Source of the DNA: Skermanella sp. TT6
GTDB lineage: Bacteria > Pseudomonadota > Alphaproteobacteria > Azospirillales > Azospirillaceae
Direction of reading: 5' to 3'
Length of the DNA stretch: 64,000 bases
Assembly: GCF_016653635.2 (NCBI RefSeq)
Contig: NZ_CP067420.1
Coordinates: forward strand, 489,501 to 553,500
Position 1 is the first letter of the stretch, and each line of letters starts with the position of its first letter. A program made the position numbers and the translations under genes. Below the pieces are notes generated by a model. It was not told the DNA's origin, searched no databases, and was given only the letters and a program-made list of their open reading frames with translations. Positions 26,633 through 35,617 of the stretch are shown piece after piece.

Positions 26633-27164
26633 TTCGCATTGGGTAAGCCGCTGTTTCGAAACGAGTTTTTGAGCGGATCAGGTTTCATCCCCTCATTTAG
26701 CCCCATATCACAACGCGGCTGTGGGCGATTTGACATGGACAACGGCGAACCATTGACGGGCGGAGCGGATATCGCGCCATAATCCCGGAAACTGTGATCG
26801 TGTCCCAGGCAGTGGTGTAGGAGCACCAGTTCCGGGTCAGGCCCGTAGGGAAGGGCGCAGCCGACCGGAGGGCCTGACCCGGAACGAACTGGCTGTCGCT
26901 GACGAGCGTCGTTTGGAATGGTGCATATTCCGGCTCTGGAACTTCCCACGCGAGCCGAGTGCGTTCGAACTGTATCCGCCGCTTGATGCCCACGTGACGC
27001 TTACAGCCATAACCTTCCAGGCCGGCTTCTCCTGAGTCAGGCCGGCGCTCATCGTGAAGTCGTCGTTCAGCACCGCCGCCGCGTCGGCCAGCTTCAGCCA
27101 TTCACCCGATGATCAAGCTCACATTATTGAAGCTGCAAGCGTTAGCCCCCCGACAAGGACCGGT
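26633..27164. other. Non-coding or decayed region after tRNA-Ser (532 bp)
   Basis: No credible gene on either strand. Two overlapping minus-strand frames (27101-26697 and 27073-26837) have no ribosome-binding site and no recognisable family, and may be debris. A perfect 16-bp inverted repeat (26829-26844 with 26870-26885, GTTCCGGGTCAGGCCC type) lies inside. I looked for a second copy of the tRNA 3' end as an att site and did not see one nearby. Confidence 0.4.
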
Positions 27165-27602
27165 TCAGGTTGAACGCACAATGATGGTCAGGCGCCGTGA
27201 ACGGTGGATTTCGACGATCCTGCGGCGCAGCGTCTCGAACACATCCTCCGGCAGGAATCCGTAGTCGAAGCGGTCGGGACGGGCCGGCGAGACTGGACGC
27301 AGGTCCGGTCCTGGCCAGACGAAGCGGTTCACCTCGTCGGCGATGATCCATGACGCCTCGGCATCGAGACCAAGGTGCCGTTTGACCTTCATCGGCAGAA
27401 GCACGGCGGTGGCAGAATCGGTCGGCGGCCGATGCGTGACCGGGACCACCGTCACCACCAGGTCGCCATCCTGTTGCCGCGCCGTCAGCACGATGGCGCA
27501 GGGGCGGTTCTTCACTCCTTCCTCCTGACCGCGATGGTGCTCGTGCCGCCAAAGATAGGCGTAGCGGATGACGAGACCGGGCGCTGGAGCCGGCAGCGGC
27601 AT
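27165..27602 (-). CDS. PemK/MazF-like toxin of a type II toxin-antitoxin module
   Basis: 145 aa. The N-terminal half (GLVIRYAYLWRHEH..VKNRPCAIVLTA.. VVTVVPVTH) resembles the PemK/MazF-like fold family in which a conserved RPC/RP motif and beta-barrel form the RNase. It is preceded on the same strand, with a 22-bp gap, by a Phd/YefM-type antitoxin gene, which is the main support. Family membership is diverged and the toxin activity (mRNA cleavage) is inferred. Confidence 0.65.
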   Translation of the reverse strand: MPLPAPAPGLVIRYAYLWRHEHHRGQEEGVKNRPCAIVLTARQQDGDLVVTVVPVTHRPPTDSATAVLLPMKVKRHLGLDAEASWIIADEVNRFVWPGPDLRPVSPARPDRFDYGFLPEDVFETLRRRIVEIHRSRRLTIIVRST

Positions 27603-27624
27603 CTATGCGTTCACGGACGGGAGA

Positions 27625-27882
27625 TCACGGCAGGTCGTCGCTGCGGTACCGGTGCTCGTCCGGAATGCGCGCCGTTTCGATCGCCGCGATATCGTCTTCA
27701 CTGAGTTCGGCGACCGCCAGTGCCTGTCGGTCGAGCCGCCTCAGGCGTTCGTATTCGCCGGCCGACAGGATCACCACGCTGGGACGGCCGTACTTGGTCA
27801 CGATCACCGGTTCGACCAGCGCCTGATCCTGATAACGGCCGAAGTTCTTCTGGACATCGCCCGCAGTGACGGAGTGGGACAT
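27625..27882 (-). CDS. Phd/YefM-family antitoxin
   Basis: 85 aa with the typical DNA-binding N-terminus (MSHSVTAGDVQKNFGRYQD, then EPVIVTKYGRPSVVILSAGEYERLRRLD). The C-terminal ~30 residues (ELSEDDIAAIETARIP) would wrap and neutralise the toxin. It leads the operon and probably represses it. Antitoxin-first order with a short gap to the toxin is standard. Confidence 0.85.
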   Translation of the reverse strand: MSHSVTAGDVQKNFGRYQDQALVEPVIVTKYGRPSVVILSAGEYERLRRLDRQALAVAELSEDDIAAIETARIPDEHRYRSDDLP

Positions 27883-28496
27883 AGGCTATCTCCTAAATCT
27901 TACGGAAGATACGGAACATCGGCGGATGCGTCAACGAGGAAGACCAGAGACTGGCCGCTGAGCCCCGCCTTGCCAAGCGGCGAATGCTCGAAGCCGGTTC
28001 CCGCCTCTCCACCTCTGCTCGGATACCCATTGTACCGCGCTGCCGAGAACCTGAAGCGACCTCGACGGTGTCTTCGAAGAAGTGTTCCATCAGACCAAAA
28101 GCCGCCGATCCGGTAAACGGCGCTCCGGACCCGATCCGGCGATACCAGGGCAGGAACAGGAATGGCACCACGAAGGGGCAAGGCGCCGCCGCAGCCCATA
28201 CTGAACGCGATGCAGGGCATCGTCTACGGGAGCGACCGGCGGGTGAAGCGACAGCATGTGAAGTGGTGCCATATCGAGGTGTCATATACAGTGCCCGTCA
28301 GGCCGCCCGTCGTGGCCGCAGCCATGAGCGTCGGGAAAGTGTATTCTCCGGGTGCGCGTTTTGCCGTGGGTGCCGAGATGGGAACTCGTCGGATGAGCCA
28401 GTCCGCTCTCGTCCACCGAGCAGAGGAAGCCGGGCTCGTTGCAAAATGGGCTATCGGTCACCGGGCGGATTGCTCCGGGAAAGAGGAGGAGATGCT
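27883..28496. other. Intergenic region with no supported gene (614 bp)
   Basis: Both strands carry mid-length open frames (for example 27893-28285 minus and 28162-28590 plus) but none has a ribosome-binding site, a recognisable family, or codon use like the neighbours. The left end holds the promoter of the antitoxin-toxin operon. The right end has the AAGAGGAGGA ribosome-binding site for mntA. The rest is probably gene debris between two TA modules. Confidence 0.4.
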
Positions 28497-28805
28497 GTGC
28501 CGGGCCGCCTGTTTTCCGACCGCGCCGCCCTTGAGGCGCTGTGCCGACGCTTCCATGTCCGCCGGCTTTCCCTGTTCGGCTCCACCCTGAAAGGGACCGC
28601 GCGGCCGGACAGCGACATCGATTTGCTGGTGGAATTCGCGCCAGGGCGGGAACCGGGCTATCTGGCGCTGGGCGAACTCCAGGCCCGGCTTTCCGCCCTG
28701 GCGGATGGGCGGCCCGTGGACCTCCGCACCCCTGAGGAGCTGAGCCACCATTTCCGCAACGCCGTGGTGCAGGCGGCCGAGGTGCAGTATGCCGCCGGAG
28801 GATAG
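28497..28805 (+). CDS. mntA: MntA-like minimal nucleotidyltransferase antitoxin
   Basis: 102 aa. The nucleotidyltransferase motif GSX10DXD is exact (GSTLKGTARPDSDID, ~26-40). In HepT/MntA systems this enzyme AMPylates and neutralises the HEPN toxin. The GTG at 28497 follows GAGGAGGA at ideal spacing; a nearby ATG (28492) is out of frame. The gene overlaps hepT by 17 bp. Confidence 0.85.
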   Translation: MPGRLFSDRAALEALCRRFHVRRLSLFGSTLKGTARPDSDIDLLVEFAPGREPGYLALGELQARLSALADGRPVDLRTPEELSHHFRNAVVQAAEVQYAAGG

Positions 28806-29127
28806 GATCCGCATCCTGCACATGATCGAGGCGGCGAACACGGCCTTGCGCTTCGTCACCGGGCGCCGGCGCGAGGATCTCGACAACGACGAGATGCTAT
28901 TGTTCGCCTTGCTCCGTGCCGTCGAGGTTGTCGGGGAGGCCGCCTCGCGGGTCTCCCCTGAAACACGCGCCGCAGCTCCCGCCGTACCATGGGCATCGAT
29001 CGTCGCCATGCGGAACCGATTGGTCCACGCGTATTTCGACGTCGACCGTAATATCGTCTGGAGAACTGTGACCGAGGAGCTTCCGCCGCTGATCTCACTC
29101 CTGGATTCCCTGACGGAAAATGAATGA
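28789..29127 (+). CDS. hepT: HepT-like HEPN-domain ribonuclease toxin
   Basis: 112 aa, all helical, DUF86/HEPN family. The catalytic RX4HXY motif is intact in RNRLVHAY (~72-79). HepT proteins are tRNA- or mRNA-cleaving toxins inhibited by MntA, and the overlapping gene order here is typical of the system. An intact active site suggests a functional toxin. Confidence 0.88.
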   Translation: MPPEDRIRILHMIEAANTALRFVTGRRREDLDNDEMLLFALLRAVEVVGEAASRVSPETRAAAPAVPWASIVAMRNRLVHAYFDVDRNIVWRTVTEELPPLISLLDSLTENE

Positions 29128-29154
29128 TGAGCGCCCGCGACATTCGCCGCCCCC

Positions 29155-29976
29155 TCAGCCGACCCGCCGCTCCAGCCACCCGACCGCGAAATCCGTGATC
29201 GCCGCCGCGTCCACCAGCGCCGCGGGCGCGTCCCCGACCAGCCCCCGGGCACCCCGGCCGGCCGCCAGGAACTCCTCCACGACGGTGCCGAAGTAATCCT
29301 CCTTCAGGCCGGGGACGACCGGATCGGCGGTTTCGAACTCCTCCACCATGCGCCACACGGTCCCGGCCGGGGTGGCGAACGGGACCTCCTGCCGGCGGAC
29401 GCGCTTGCCCGGGAGGCGCGCCAGATGCTCGGCATGGTGCAGCAGGGTCATGGTGTCCAGAGGTGCTCCGACCATCAGCACCTTGCCGCGCGCGGCGACC
29501 AGCTTCGCCAGGGGCGATCCCTCGCCGTAGCCGTAGTCGAGCGGATGGTCGGCGGTGAACCACGCAGTCCGCGCGCCGACGGCGGCGACGGATGCCCCGG
29601 GGTTGCCGCTCCGCCGGCTGCCGGGATAGGTCCGGACGAACTCCGCCAGGATGCCGTTGTCCCGCGCCGCCCGCGAGGCCAGGGGGTCGAAGGGGGGCAC
29701 GTGGGGGCGCCAAGCCCTGGGGACGCGGCCGTCCCGGTCCAGCAATTCGTCGTACCGGGCGTCCCAATCGGTATAGGCGAGGATGGTTCCGCCCGGGCCG
29801 CCCGCGCCGCCGACCGCGTCGAGCAAGGCGCCGATCAGCGCGTCGGGGCCGTTCAGCAGCCGCCCGACGCGGCTCATGGCGGCGTGGACCATGACGGCGT
29901 CGCCGGGGCGGATGCCCAGACGCTCGATATCGTCGCGCAACGAAGTCCTTGTCCGGAAAGGCAATTCCAGGGTCAT
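29155..29976 (-). CDS. AAC(3)-family aminoglycoside N-acetyltransferase-like protein
   Basis: 273 aa. Matches the AAC(3)/YokD (Antibiotic_NAT) family: VMVHAAMSRVG near residue 28-38, TDW, PHVPPFDP, SRRSGNPGASVAAVG, and the catalytic-region HPLDYGYGEGSPLAKL and VGAPLDTMTLLHHAEHLA. The family acetylates the 3-amino group of aminoglycosides using acetyl-CoA. Chromosomal members in soil bacteria may act on other amines, so resistance is not implied. Convergent with hepT. Confidence 0.88.
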   Translation of the reverse strand: MTLELPFRTRTSLRDDIERLGIRPGDAVMVHAAMSRVGRLLNGPDALIGALLDAVGGAGGPGGTILAYTDWDARYDELLDRDGRVPRAWRPHVPPFDPLASRAARDNGILAEFVRTYPGSRRSGNPGASVAAVGARTAWFTADHPLDYGYGEGSPLAKLVAARGKVLMVGAPLDTMTLLHHAEHLARLPGKRVRRQEVPFATPAGTVWRMVEEFETADPVVPGLKEDYFGTVVEEFLAAGRGARGLVGDAPAALVDAAAITDFAVGWLERRVG

Positions 29977-30108
29977 GCCGTTTTCGCCCTTTGCTGCCCT
30001 ATTTTGTCCTATCCGGGACGAAACTTGTAATAGCGAAATGACCCATTAATGCTCCACAAAACTGCTTAGAACCCGGGCACCGCTGATCGAGGGTGCAGGC
30101 GCCATTCC

Positions 30109-31500
30109 ATGAAAACCAGATCCCGCCTTACGCTGCTTGTCGCCGCCGCGTCGATGACCTGCGCCATCCAGGCCGCCGGTCCCGCATGGGCCCAGACGCA
30201 GGCGCAAACACAGGCTCAGGCCCAAGCACAGGCCAACACCGTGGACCCCGCCTGGTTCCGGACGCCGGAACCCCAGGGCACCGGGGCCAGAACCATCCCG
30301 GTCCGCAGCGGGCAGTCGCTCCAGGACGCGCTGAACCGCGCCAAGCCCGGCGACGTGGTCGAGATCCACGAGGGAGTCCACAAGGCCTCGAGGGGCTTCG
30401 TCATCCTCAACTCCGGCACGCCGTCGCAGTGGATCACCGTGCGCGCCGCGGCGGGGGCGACGCCGACGCTCGACCTGAACAACACGGGGTCGTTCCAGAT
30501 CACCGCGTCCAACATCGTGGTCGAGGGGCTGGAGATCGTCAACGGCCTGGGCGACAACATCCATATCTCCCCGTGGCAGGGATCGATCCGCAACATCATC
30601 GTGCGCGGCATGAAGATCCATTCGCTGAAGACGGGTGCCGGCGCGGCGATCAAGATCAACCGGAACAACCAGATCAGGGCCGACGTCGAGAACGTCTATA
30701 TCGAGGACTCCGACCTTCAGCAGCCGATCAACAACGCCGTCGTGGACGGTGTCGGCGTGCGCACCGCCGTGGTCCGGAACAACTGGATCCACAACCCGAC
30801 CCAGGGCAATTCCGGCATCTTCTTCAAGGGCGGCTCCTCCCAGGTCCTGATCGAGGGCAACCTGATCAGCGGCATCCGGGGCAATTCGGCGCTCATGCTG
30901 GGCGGCAACAGCGGCGGGCAGTATTTCGACCCGGATTTCGCCTCGCAGGAAGGCGTGGACCAGATCGCGCGCAACAACATCATCGCCGACTACGACGATT
31001 CCGCCATCGAGGTCCGGGGCGTGGTGCGCGGCGCGATCTATCACAACACCATCGTCGGCGCCTCGCCCTACACCGCCTTCCGCCTGACCTACGGCAACAA
31101 CGCCGCCGGCGGGCGGAGCGGCAACCAGCAGATCACGATCAGCGACAACCTGGTCATCCACACCGCGCCCACCCCCATGATGTATGCCTGGAACGACGGC
31201 AACGTGGGCAGCTTCAGCGTCGGCCCGCAGCTGTGGGCGGGGCTGTTCAAGCAGTACGAGCGCAACGGCCTGCCGACCTTCCCGCAGAAATTCGACGTGC
31301 CGGTCAGCCGGTACGACGTCGCCAACATCGTGCGGAACCCGAGCTACGAGGGCCTGGCCGGCCTGGACGACGCCCGCTCGCGCTATGCCCTGACCGCCCG
31401 CAGCCCGGCGCTGGGCAACGCCAGCGGCCTGACCAGGACGCTGTTCGACGCCGTCGGCGAGGCGCGCGCGAAGATGCCCTCGCTGGGCGCGCTGGAGTAG
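30109..31500 (+). CDS. Exported right-handed beta-helix (pectate-lyase-like) protein
   Basis: 463 aa with a signal peptide (cut near AWA at ~29) followed by a short Gln/Ala/Thr repeat (QTQAQTQAQAQAQA). The rest is a parallel beta-helix with N-rich turns (NNTGSFQITASNIVVEGLEIVNG, VVRNNWIHNP and similar). The fold occurs in pectate/alginate lyases, epimerases and polysaccharide-binding proteins; no specific catalytic signature is evident. It may act on extracellular polysaccharide. Confidence 0.83.
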   Translation: MKTRSRLTLLVAAASMTCAIQAAGPAWAQTQAQTQAQAQAQANTVDPAWFRTPEPQGTGARTIPVRSGQSLQDALNRAKPGDVVEIHEGVHKASRGFVILNSGTPSQWITVRAAAGATPTLDLNNTGSFQITASNIVVEGLEIVNGLGDNIHISPWQGSIRNIIVRGMKIHSLKTGAGAAIKINRNNQIRADVENVYIEDSDLQQPINNAVVDGVGVRTAVVRNNWIHNPTQGNSGIFFKGGSSQVLIEGNLISGIRGNSALMLGGNSGGQYFDPDFASQEGVDQIARNNIIADYDDSAIEVRGVVRGAIYHNTIVGASPYTAFRLTYGNNAAGGRSGNQQITISDNLVIHTAPTPMMYAWNDGNVGSFSVGPQLWAGLFKQYERNGLPTFPQKFDVPVSRYDVANIVRNPSYEGLAGLDDARSRYALTARSPALGNASGLTRTLFDAVGEARAKMPSLGALE

Positions 31501-31527
31501 GGCGGGGGCCGCTCCCGCCCGCGCGGC

Positions 31528-31968
31528 CTATCGGCGGCGGCCGTCCGGATCGTCCAGGCGGCGGCCGCACAGCAGGTCCAGGGCCATGACGCCCGCCACC
31601 GCCGCGGTGGCCGCGGCCACCCTTTCCGCGTCGGAGCGGTCCGAGGCCCAGGCCCTGCCCAGCAGCGCCAGGTCGATCGCGTCGCCGCCGACCCGGGCCC
31701 AGACCCAATCGGCGCGGGCCGGCCGGCGGGTCGCCAGGATGCCGATCTCGCTGGCGATCTCCCGCACACCGACCGCCCGCATCGCCGCCAGGCTCTCCTC
31801 CCCGTCGGGCACCCCGATCAGCCGCGCCATCCCCGCGGGTGCCGCGATCTGCGCCATCCCCAGCGCCAGGCTGAACCAGCCCAGCCCCCGGGCCAGCCGC
31901 TCGCCCGTCCCGTCGGCGTGCCGCCACGGCACCGGCCGGGTCTCCCGGTTCTCCCGATAAGCAGTCAT
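31528..31968 (-). CDS. Small membrane protein, DUF4267-like
   Basis: 146 aa. The pattern LARGLGWFSLALGMAQIAAPAGMARLIGV followed by AMRAVGVREIASEIGILATRRPARADWVWARVGGDAIDLALLG matches small membrane proteins (and N-termini of cyclase/dehydrase-like proteins) with about four hydrophobic segments. The ATG at 31968 has GGAGGG seven bases upstream; ATG 31974 is too close to it. Function unknown. Confidence 0.7.
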   Translation of the reverse strand: MTAYRENRETRPVPWRHADGTGERLARGLGWFSLALGMAQIAAPAGMARLIGVPDGEESLAAMRAVGVREIASEIGILATRRPARADWVWARVGGDAIDLALLGRAWASDRSDAERVAAATAAVAGVMALDLLCGRRLDDPDGRRR

Positions 31969-31974
31969 CGACAT

Positions 31975-32370
31975 CCCTCCTCGGATCTGGCTTCCGCGCT
32001 CCGGGTCGGCCAACAGGCGCCGGCCCCCGACCTTGCGCGGTCCGCCCGGATTAACGCTTCTGCCGCGGCCGGCGGCGGTGCGGGACCGGGTACCGGGGAC
32101 CACGAGCCCTGAAGGAATACCGGCCTGCGCCACGGAACATATCCGATATCTTTCGAGAGATGTTCCAGTGTTCGCCGATACAATTGAAACATAAATCCCG
32201 GTCTCCTGAAATATCCAGGACAAATCCTTGGGCTATCACTTTGGCCGTCCGCAACGCTCCGGATCGAGATTGCGGGAACCGGGATCCTGGACCGGCCGGA
32301 AGAGGCCCGAGCCAGGCGCCCCAGATTTCAACACCGGCCCCGACGCGGGCCTGTACCAAGGGGACCACAC
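31975..32370. other. Leader region of the RTX gene (396 bp)
   Basis: No gene seen. Contains an inverted repeat GGAACAT (32134-32140) / ATGTTCC (32160-32166) and, just before the RTX start, an AAGGGGAC ribosome-binding site. The large open frames crossing it on the minus strand are extensions of antisense shadow frames. Confidence 0.4.
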
Positions 32371-33546
32371 ATGGCCAATCCCACCAACGGCAACGACATC
32401 CTCGACGGCACCAACGGCAACGACGTCATCGTCGGCCTGGACGGCGAAGACATCCTGAACGGCAAGGGCGGCAACGACACCCTGATCGGCAACCGGGGCA
32501 CCGACAAGCACAATGGCGGCCACGGCAACGACAAGATCGTCTGGAACAACGGCGACGGGTCCGACTTCAACGACGGCGGCTCGGGCTACGACACCCAGAT
32601 CGTCAACGGCTCGGTCACCGACGGCGACCAGTTCGTGGTCAAGGCCAACGACTCCGGCTTCGTGTTCGACCGCGTCAACCTGGTGCCCTTCAAGCTGACC
32701 GACAAGAACATCGAGAAGCTGGAAGTGAACGGCGGCGGCGGCCACGACACGCTGAAGATCGGCGACATGACCGGTACCAGCCTCAAGGAGGTCCTGTTCA
32801 ACGGCGGCCACGGCGACGATTTCCTGGATGCCAGCGCCACCAACATCCCCGTCAAGGCGAACGGCGGCTCGGGCAACGACACGATGCTCGGCGGCTCCGC
32901 CGACGACGTGCTGAACGGCGACGGCGGCAACGACGTGCTGGTCGGCGGCCGGGGCACCGACAAGCACAATGGCGGCCACGGCAACGACACCATCGTCTGG
33001 AACAACGGCGACGGGTCCGACTTCAACGACGGCGGCTCCGGCTACGACACCCAGGTGGTCAACGGCGCCAACGCCGCCGGCGACGAGTTCGTGGTCAAGG
33101 CCAACGGCTCCGGCTTCGTGTTCGACCGCGTCAACCTGGTGCCGTTCAAGCTGACCGACAAGAACATCGAGAAGCTGGAGGTCAACGGCGGCGGCGGCGA
33201 CGACAAGCTGAAGATCGGCAACATGGCCGGGACCAGCCTGAAGGAAGCCGTCTTCAGCGGCGGCTCGGGCAACGACAGGCTGGACGCCTCCCACGCCCAC
33301 ATCAAGGTCACGGCCGACGGCGGGCACGGCCACGACTGGCTCACCGGCGGCTCGAAGGACGACATCCTGAAGGGCGGCGCGGGCGACGACCATATCAGCG
33401 GCGGGCACGGCGACGACAAGATCTACGGCGGCGCGGGCAAGGACACGCTGACCGGCGGCAGCGGCGCCGACCATTTCTACGTGGACAAGTACGACGTGAT
33501 CACGGACTTCCAGAAGGGGATCGACACCATCCACTGGATCGCCTGA
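32371..33546 (+). CDS. RTX (hemolysin-type Ca2+-binding repeat) protein with internal duplication
   Basis: 391 aa, no N-terminal signal peptide, Gly/Asp/Asn-rich. Nonapeptide GGxGxDxxx repeats occur at the start, middle and C-terminus (GGAGDDHISGGHGDDKIYGGAGKDTLTGG), fitting calcium-dependent folding after secretion. A 152-residue unit beginning RGTDKHNGGHGND occurs twice (DNA 32494-32949 and 32950-33405), nearly identical in the first ~100 residues. No enzymatic domain is visible. The type I ABC exporter and membrane-fusion genes follow, so it is their likely substrate. Confidence 0.9.
   Translation: MANPTNGNDILDGTNGNDVIVGLDGEDILNGKGGNDTLIGNRGTDKHNGGHGNDKIVWNNGDGSDFNDGGSGYDTQIVNGSVTDGDQFVVKANDSGFVFDRVNLVPFKLTDKNIEKLEVNGGGGHDTLKIGDMTGTSLKEVLFNGGHGDDFLDASATNIPVKANGGSGNDTMLGGSADDVLNGDGGNDVLVGGRGTDKHNGGHGNDTIVWNNGDGSDFNDGGSGYDTQVVNGANAAGDEFVVKANGSGFVFDRVNLVPFKLTDKNIEKLEVNGGGGDDKLKIGNMAGTSLKEAVFSGGSGNDRLDASHAHIKVTADGGHGHDWLTGGSKDDILKGGAGDDHISGGHGDDKIYGGAGKDTLTGGSGADHFYVDKYDVITDFQKGIDTIHWIA
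32494..33405 (+). repeat. 456-bp tandem duplication inside the RTX gene
   Basis: Unit 1 spans 32494-32949 and unit 2 32950-33405, in phase with the codons (152 residues). Long stretches are identical at the DNA level (for example around RGTDKHNGGHGND and FVFDRVNLVPFKLTDKNIEKLEVNGGGG), pointing to a fairly recent duplication or ongoing gene conversion. Confidence 0.88.
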
Positions 33547-33639
33547 TCCCCGCCCGAACGGGAAACGGGAAAGACTGCCGGGCCTGGAAGATCTCCGGGT
33601 CCGGTCCCGTCCGGGACATCTCCGCTGGAGCGCCTGACC

Positions 33640-35367
33640 ATGACACATGAAGCCCCCCCGGCCGGGCCGCCGGCCGGTGAGTTGGCCGCTGCGCCGGCCG
33701 GCGCGCTGGCCGGCGCCCTCGCGCGGTGCCGCCGGCCCCTGCTGTGGATCGCCGGGTTCAGCCTGCTGATCAACATCCTGATGCTGACCTCGTCGCTCTA
33801 CATGATGCAGGTCTTCGACCGGGTCCTCGCCTCCGGCAGCCTCGCCACCCTGGTTTTCCTGACGCTCGCCGCGGGCGGCGCGCTGGCCCTGATGAGCGGC
33901 CTCGACTATGTCCGGTCCCGGGTCCTGTCCGGCCTGGGCGAGTGGCTGGAGCGCCGGCTCGGCGCCGCGGCGCTGGAACGCTCGATCGACGGCGTCCTGG
34001 CCGGCCGGAACGAGCGCGCCGACGCGCTCCGCGACCTGGAGGCGCTGCGGGGGTTCTTCTCCGGCGGCGTGACCTTCCTGTTCGACGCGCCCTGGGTCCC
34101 TGTCTACATCGCCGCGATCTACCTGCTGCACCCCGTCCTGGGCCACATGGCGGTGGCGTCGGCGGCGGCGCTGCTGGCCCTGGCGCTCGCCAACAACGCC
34201 CTGACCGCCAGGCCGCTGGCGGCGGCCGGCACCGCGGGCCGCCGGGCGATGCGCACGGCGGAATCCGCCCTGCGCAATGCCGAGGCGGTCGAGGCCATGG
34301 ACCTGATGCCCGGCATCCTGCGGCGCTGGGACCGGGACCATGGGGAAGCCCTGGCCAACCAGGCCGCCGCGGCGCGCACCGGCGCCCTGCTGCTCAACGT
34401 CACCAAGTTCCTGCGCCAGATGGTCCAGGTCGGCATCCTGGCGCTGGGCGCCTGGCTGGTCGTCCGCCACGAGCTGACCGGCGGGGCCATGATCGCGGCA
34501 TCGATCATCCTGAGCCGCGCGCTCCAGCCGGTCGAGCTGGCGATCGGCGGCTGGAAGCAGGTATCCAACGCCCGGGCCGCGCGGCGGCGCCTTGACACCT
34601 TCTTCGGCCGGCCCCGGCGCCGGCCCCGCGGCCTGCCGCTGCCCGCGCCGAAGGGCCATCTGACCGTCGAGGACTTGGCGTTCCGTCCGCCGGGCGCCGA
34701 CCGCCCCGTCCTGTCCGGGGTGAGCTTCGACGCGCGGCCGGGCGAGGCGGTGGCGGTGATCGGCGCCTCGGCCGCCGGCAAGTCCACCCTGGCCCGCCTG
34801 CTGGTCGGCCTGCATCCGGCGACGGCCGGCAGCGTCCGGCTGGACGGCGCCGAGATCTTCGCCTGGCGGCGCGACGACATCGGGCGCCATGTCGGCTACC
34901 TGCCCCAGGATATCGAGCTGTTCGCCGGCACCGTGGCCGACAACATCGCCCGCCTGCATGCGCCCGACCCGGAAGCGGTGGTGGCCGCCGCCCGGCTCGC
35001 TGACTGCCACGACATGATCCTGAGGCTGCCCAAGGGCTACGACACGGAGATCGGCGACGGCGGCGCGATGCTGTCGGGCGGCCAGCGCCAGCGGATCGGC
35101 CTGGCCCGCGCCCTCTACGGCGATCCCCGGCTGGTCGTGCTCGACGAGCCGAACGCCAGCCTGGACGTGGAGGGGGACGAGGCCCTGACCCGGGCGATCG
35201 CCGCCCTGAAGCGCGGCGGCGCCACCGTGGTCGTGATCGGCCACCGGCCCAGCACGCTGGCCCAGACGGAACGCATCCTCGTGCTCGCCGAAGGACGCCT
35301 CCAGCTGTTCGGCCCGCGCGCCGCGGTGATCGACCACCTGAAGCAGCGGCAGGTCCACGCCGTCTAG
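33640..35367 (+). CDS. Type I secretion ABC transporter/permease (PrtD/HlyB family)
   Basis: 575 aa. Six-helix membrane domain (about residues 25-300) then an ATPase with Walker A GASAAGKST (~374), Q-loop, signature LSGGQRQR (~483) and Walker B LVVLDEPNASLD (~505). No N-terminal C39 peptidase-like domain, so it belongs to the PrtD branch that exports RTX proteins with a C-terminal secretion signal. It lies 93 bp after the RTX gene and before the membrane-fusion protein. Confidence 0.93.
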   Translation: MTHEAPPAGPPAGELAAAPAGALAGALARCRRPLLWIAGFSLLINILMLTSSLYMMQVFDRVLASGSLATLVFLTLAAGGALALMSGLDYVRSRVLSGLGEWLERRLGAAALERSIDGVLAGRNERADALRDLEALRGFFSGGVTFLFDAPWVPVYIAAIYLLHPVLGHMAVASAAALLALALANNALTARPLAAAGTAGRRAMRTAESALRNAEAVEAMDLMPGILRRWDRDHGEALANQAAAARTGALLLNVTKFLRQMVQVGILALGAWLVVRHELTGGAMIAASIILSRALQPVELAIGGWKQVSNARAARRRLDTFFGRPRRRPRGLPLPAPKGHLTVEDLAFRPPGADRPVLSGVSFDARPGEAVAVIGASAAGKSTLARLLVGLHPATAGSVRLDGAEIFAWRRDDIGRHVGYLPQDIELFAGTVADNIARLHAPDPEAVVAAARLADCHDMILRLPKGYDTEIGDGGAMLSGGQRQRIGLARALYGDPRLVVLDEPNASLDVEGDEALTRAIAALKRGGATVVVIGHRPSTLAQTERILVLAEGRLQLFGPRAAVIDHLKQRQVHAV

Positions 35368-35400
35368 CCGGCCCTGCACAGTGGTTTCGATCGATTTGCC

Positions 35401-35496
35401 GTAGGTCGGCCTCGGCCGAAGGCCGACGGCGACGGCGTGGCCGGAGCCTTGACGCAGGGTGTCGGCGTTCGCCCTGACGGGCGAAGGCCGACCTAC
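35401..35496. repeat. Palindromic repeat between T1SS genes
   Basis: Outer arms GTAGGTCGGCC (35401-35411) and GGCCGACCTAC (35486-35496) are perfectly complementary. Inside are further complementary blocks (GGCCGAAGGCCGAC; TTCGCCCTGACGGGCGAA). Looks like a compound REP/BIME-type intergenic element within the exporter operon. Confidence 0.7.
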
Positions 35497-35617
35497 GCCA
35501 CTCCGCTCCGCAGAACCCATCAAGATCATTGTGCGGGACCACTGGCCGACCGGCCCCGTCCCGCGCTTCCACAGACCGGACCCAGGCCGCCCCGCGCGGC
35601 AAACCGAGGATACCGCC

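Noticed and set aside
26527-26949. A 140-codon minus-strand frame covering the tRNA gene
   Set aside because: It is the reverse complement of tRNA-Ser and gives the familiar spurious WGGIRTHGE peptide.
28162-28590. A 142-codon plus-strand frame before mntA
   Set aside because: No ribosome-binding site, no recognisable domain, and it runs out of frame through the well-supported mntA gene.
32494-33405. Repeated DNA that could suggest a CRISPR array
   Set aside because: The repeats are long in-frame coding units of an RTX protein, with no constant short repeats and unique spacers; no cas genes are present. No CRISPR array was seen anywhere in the window.
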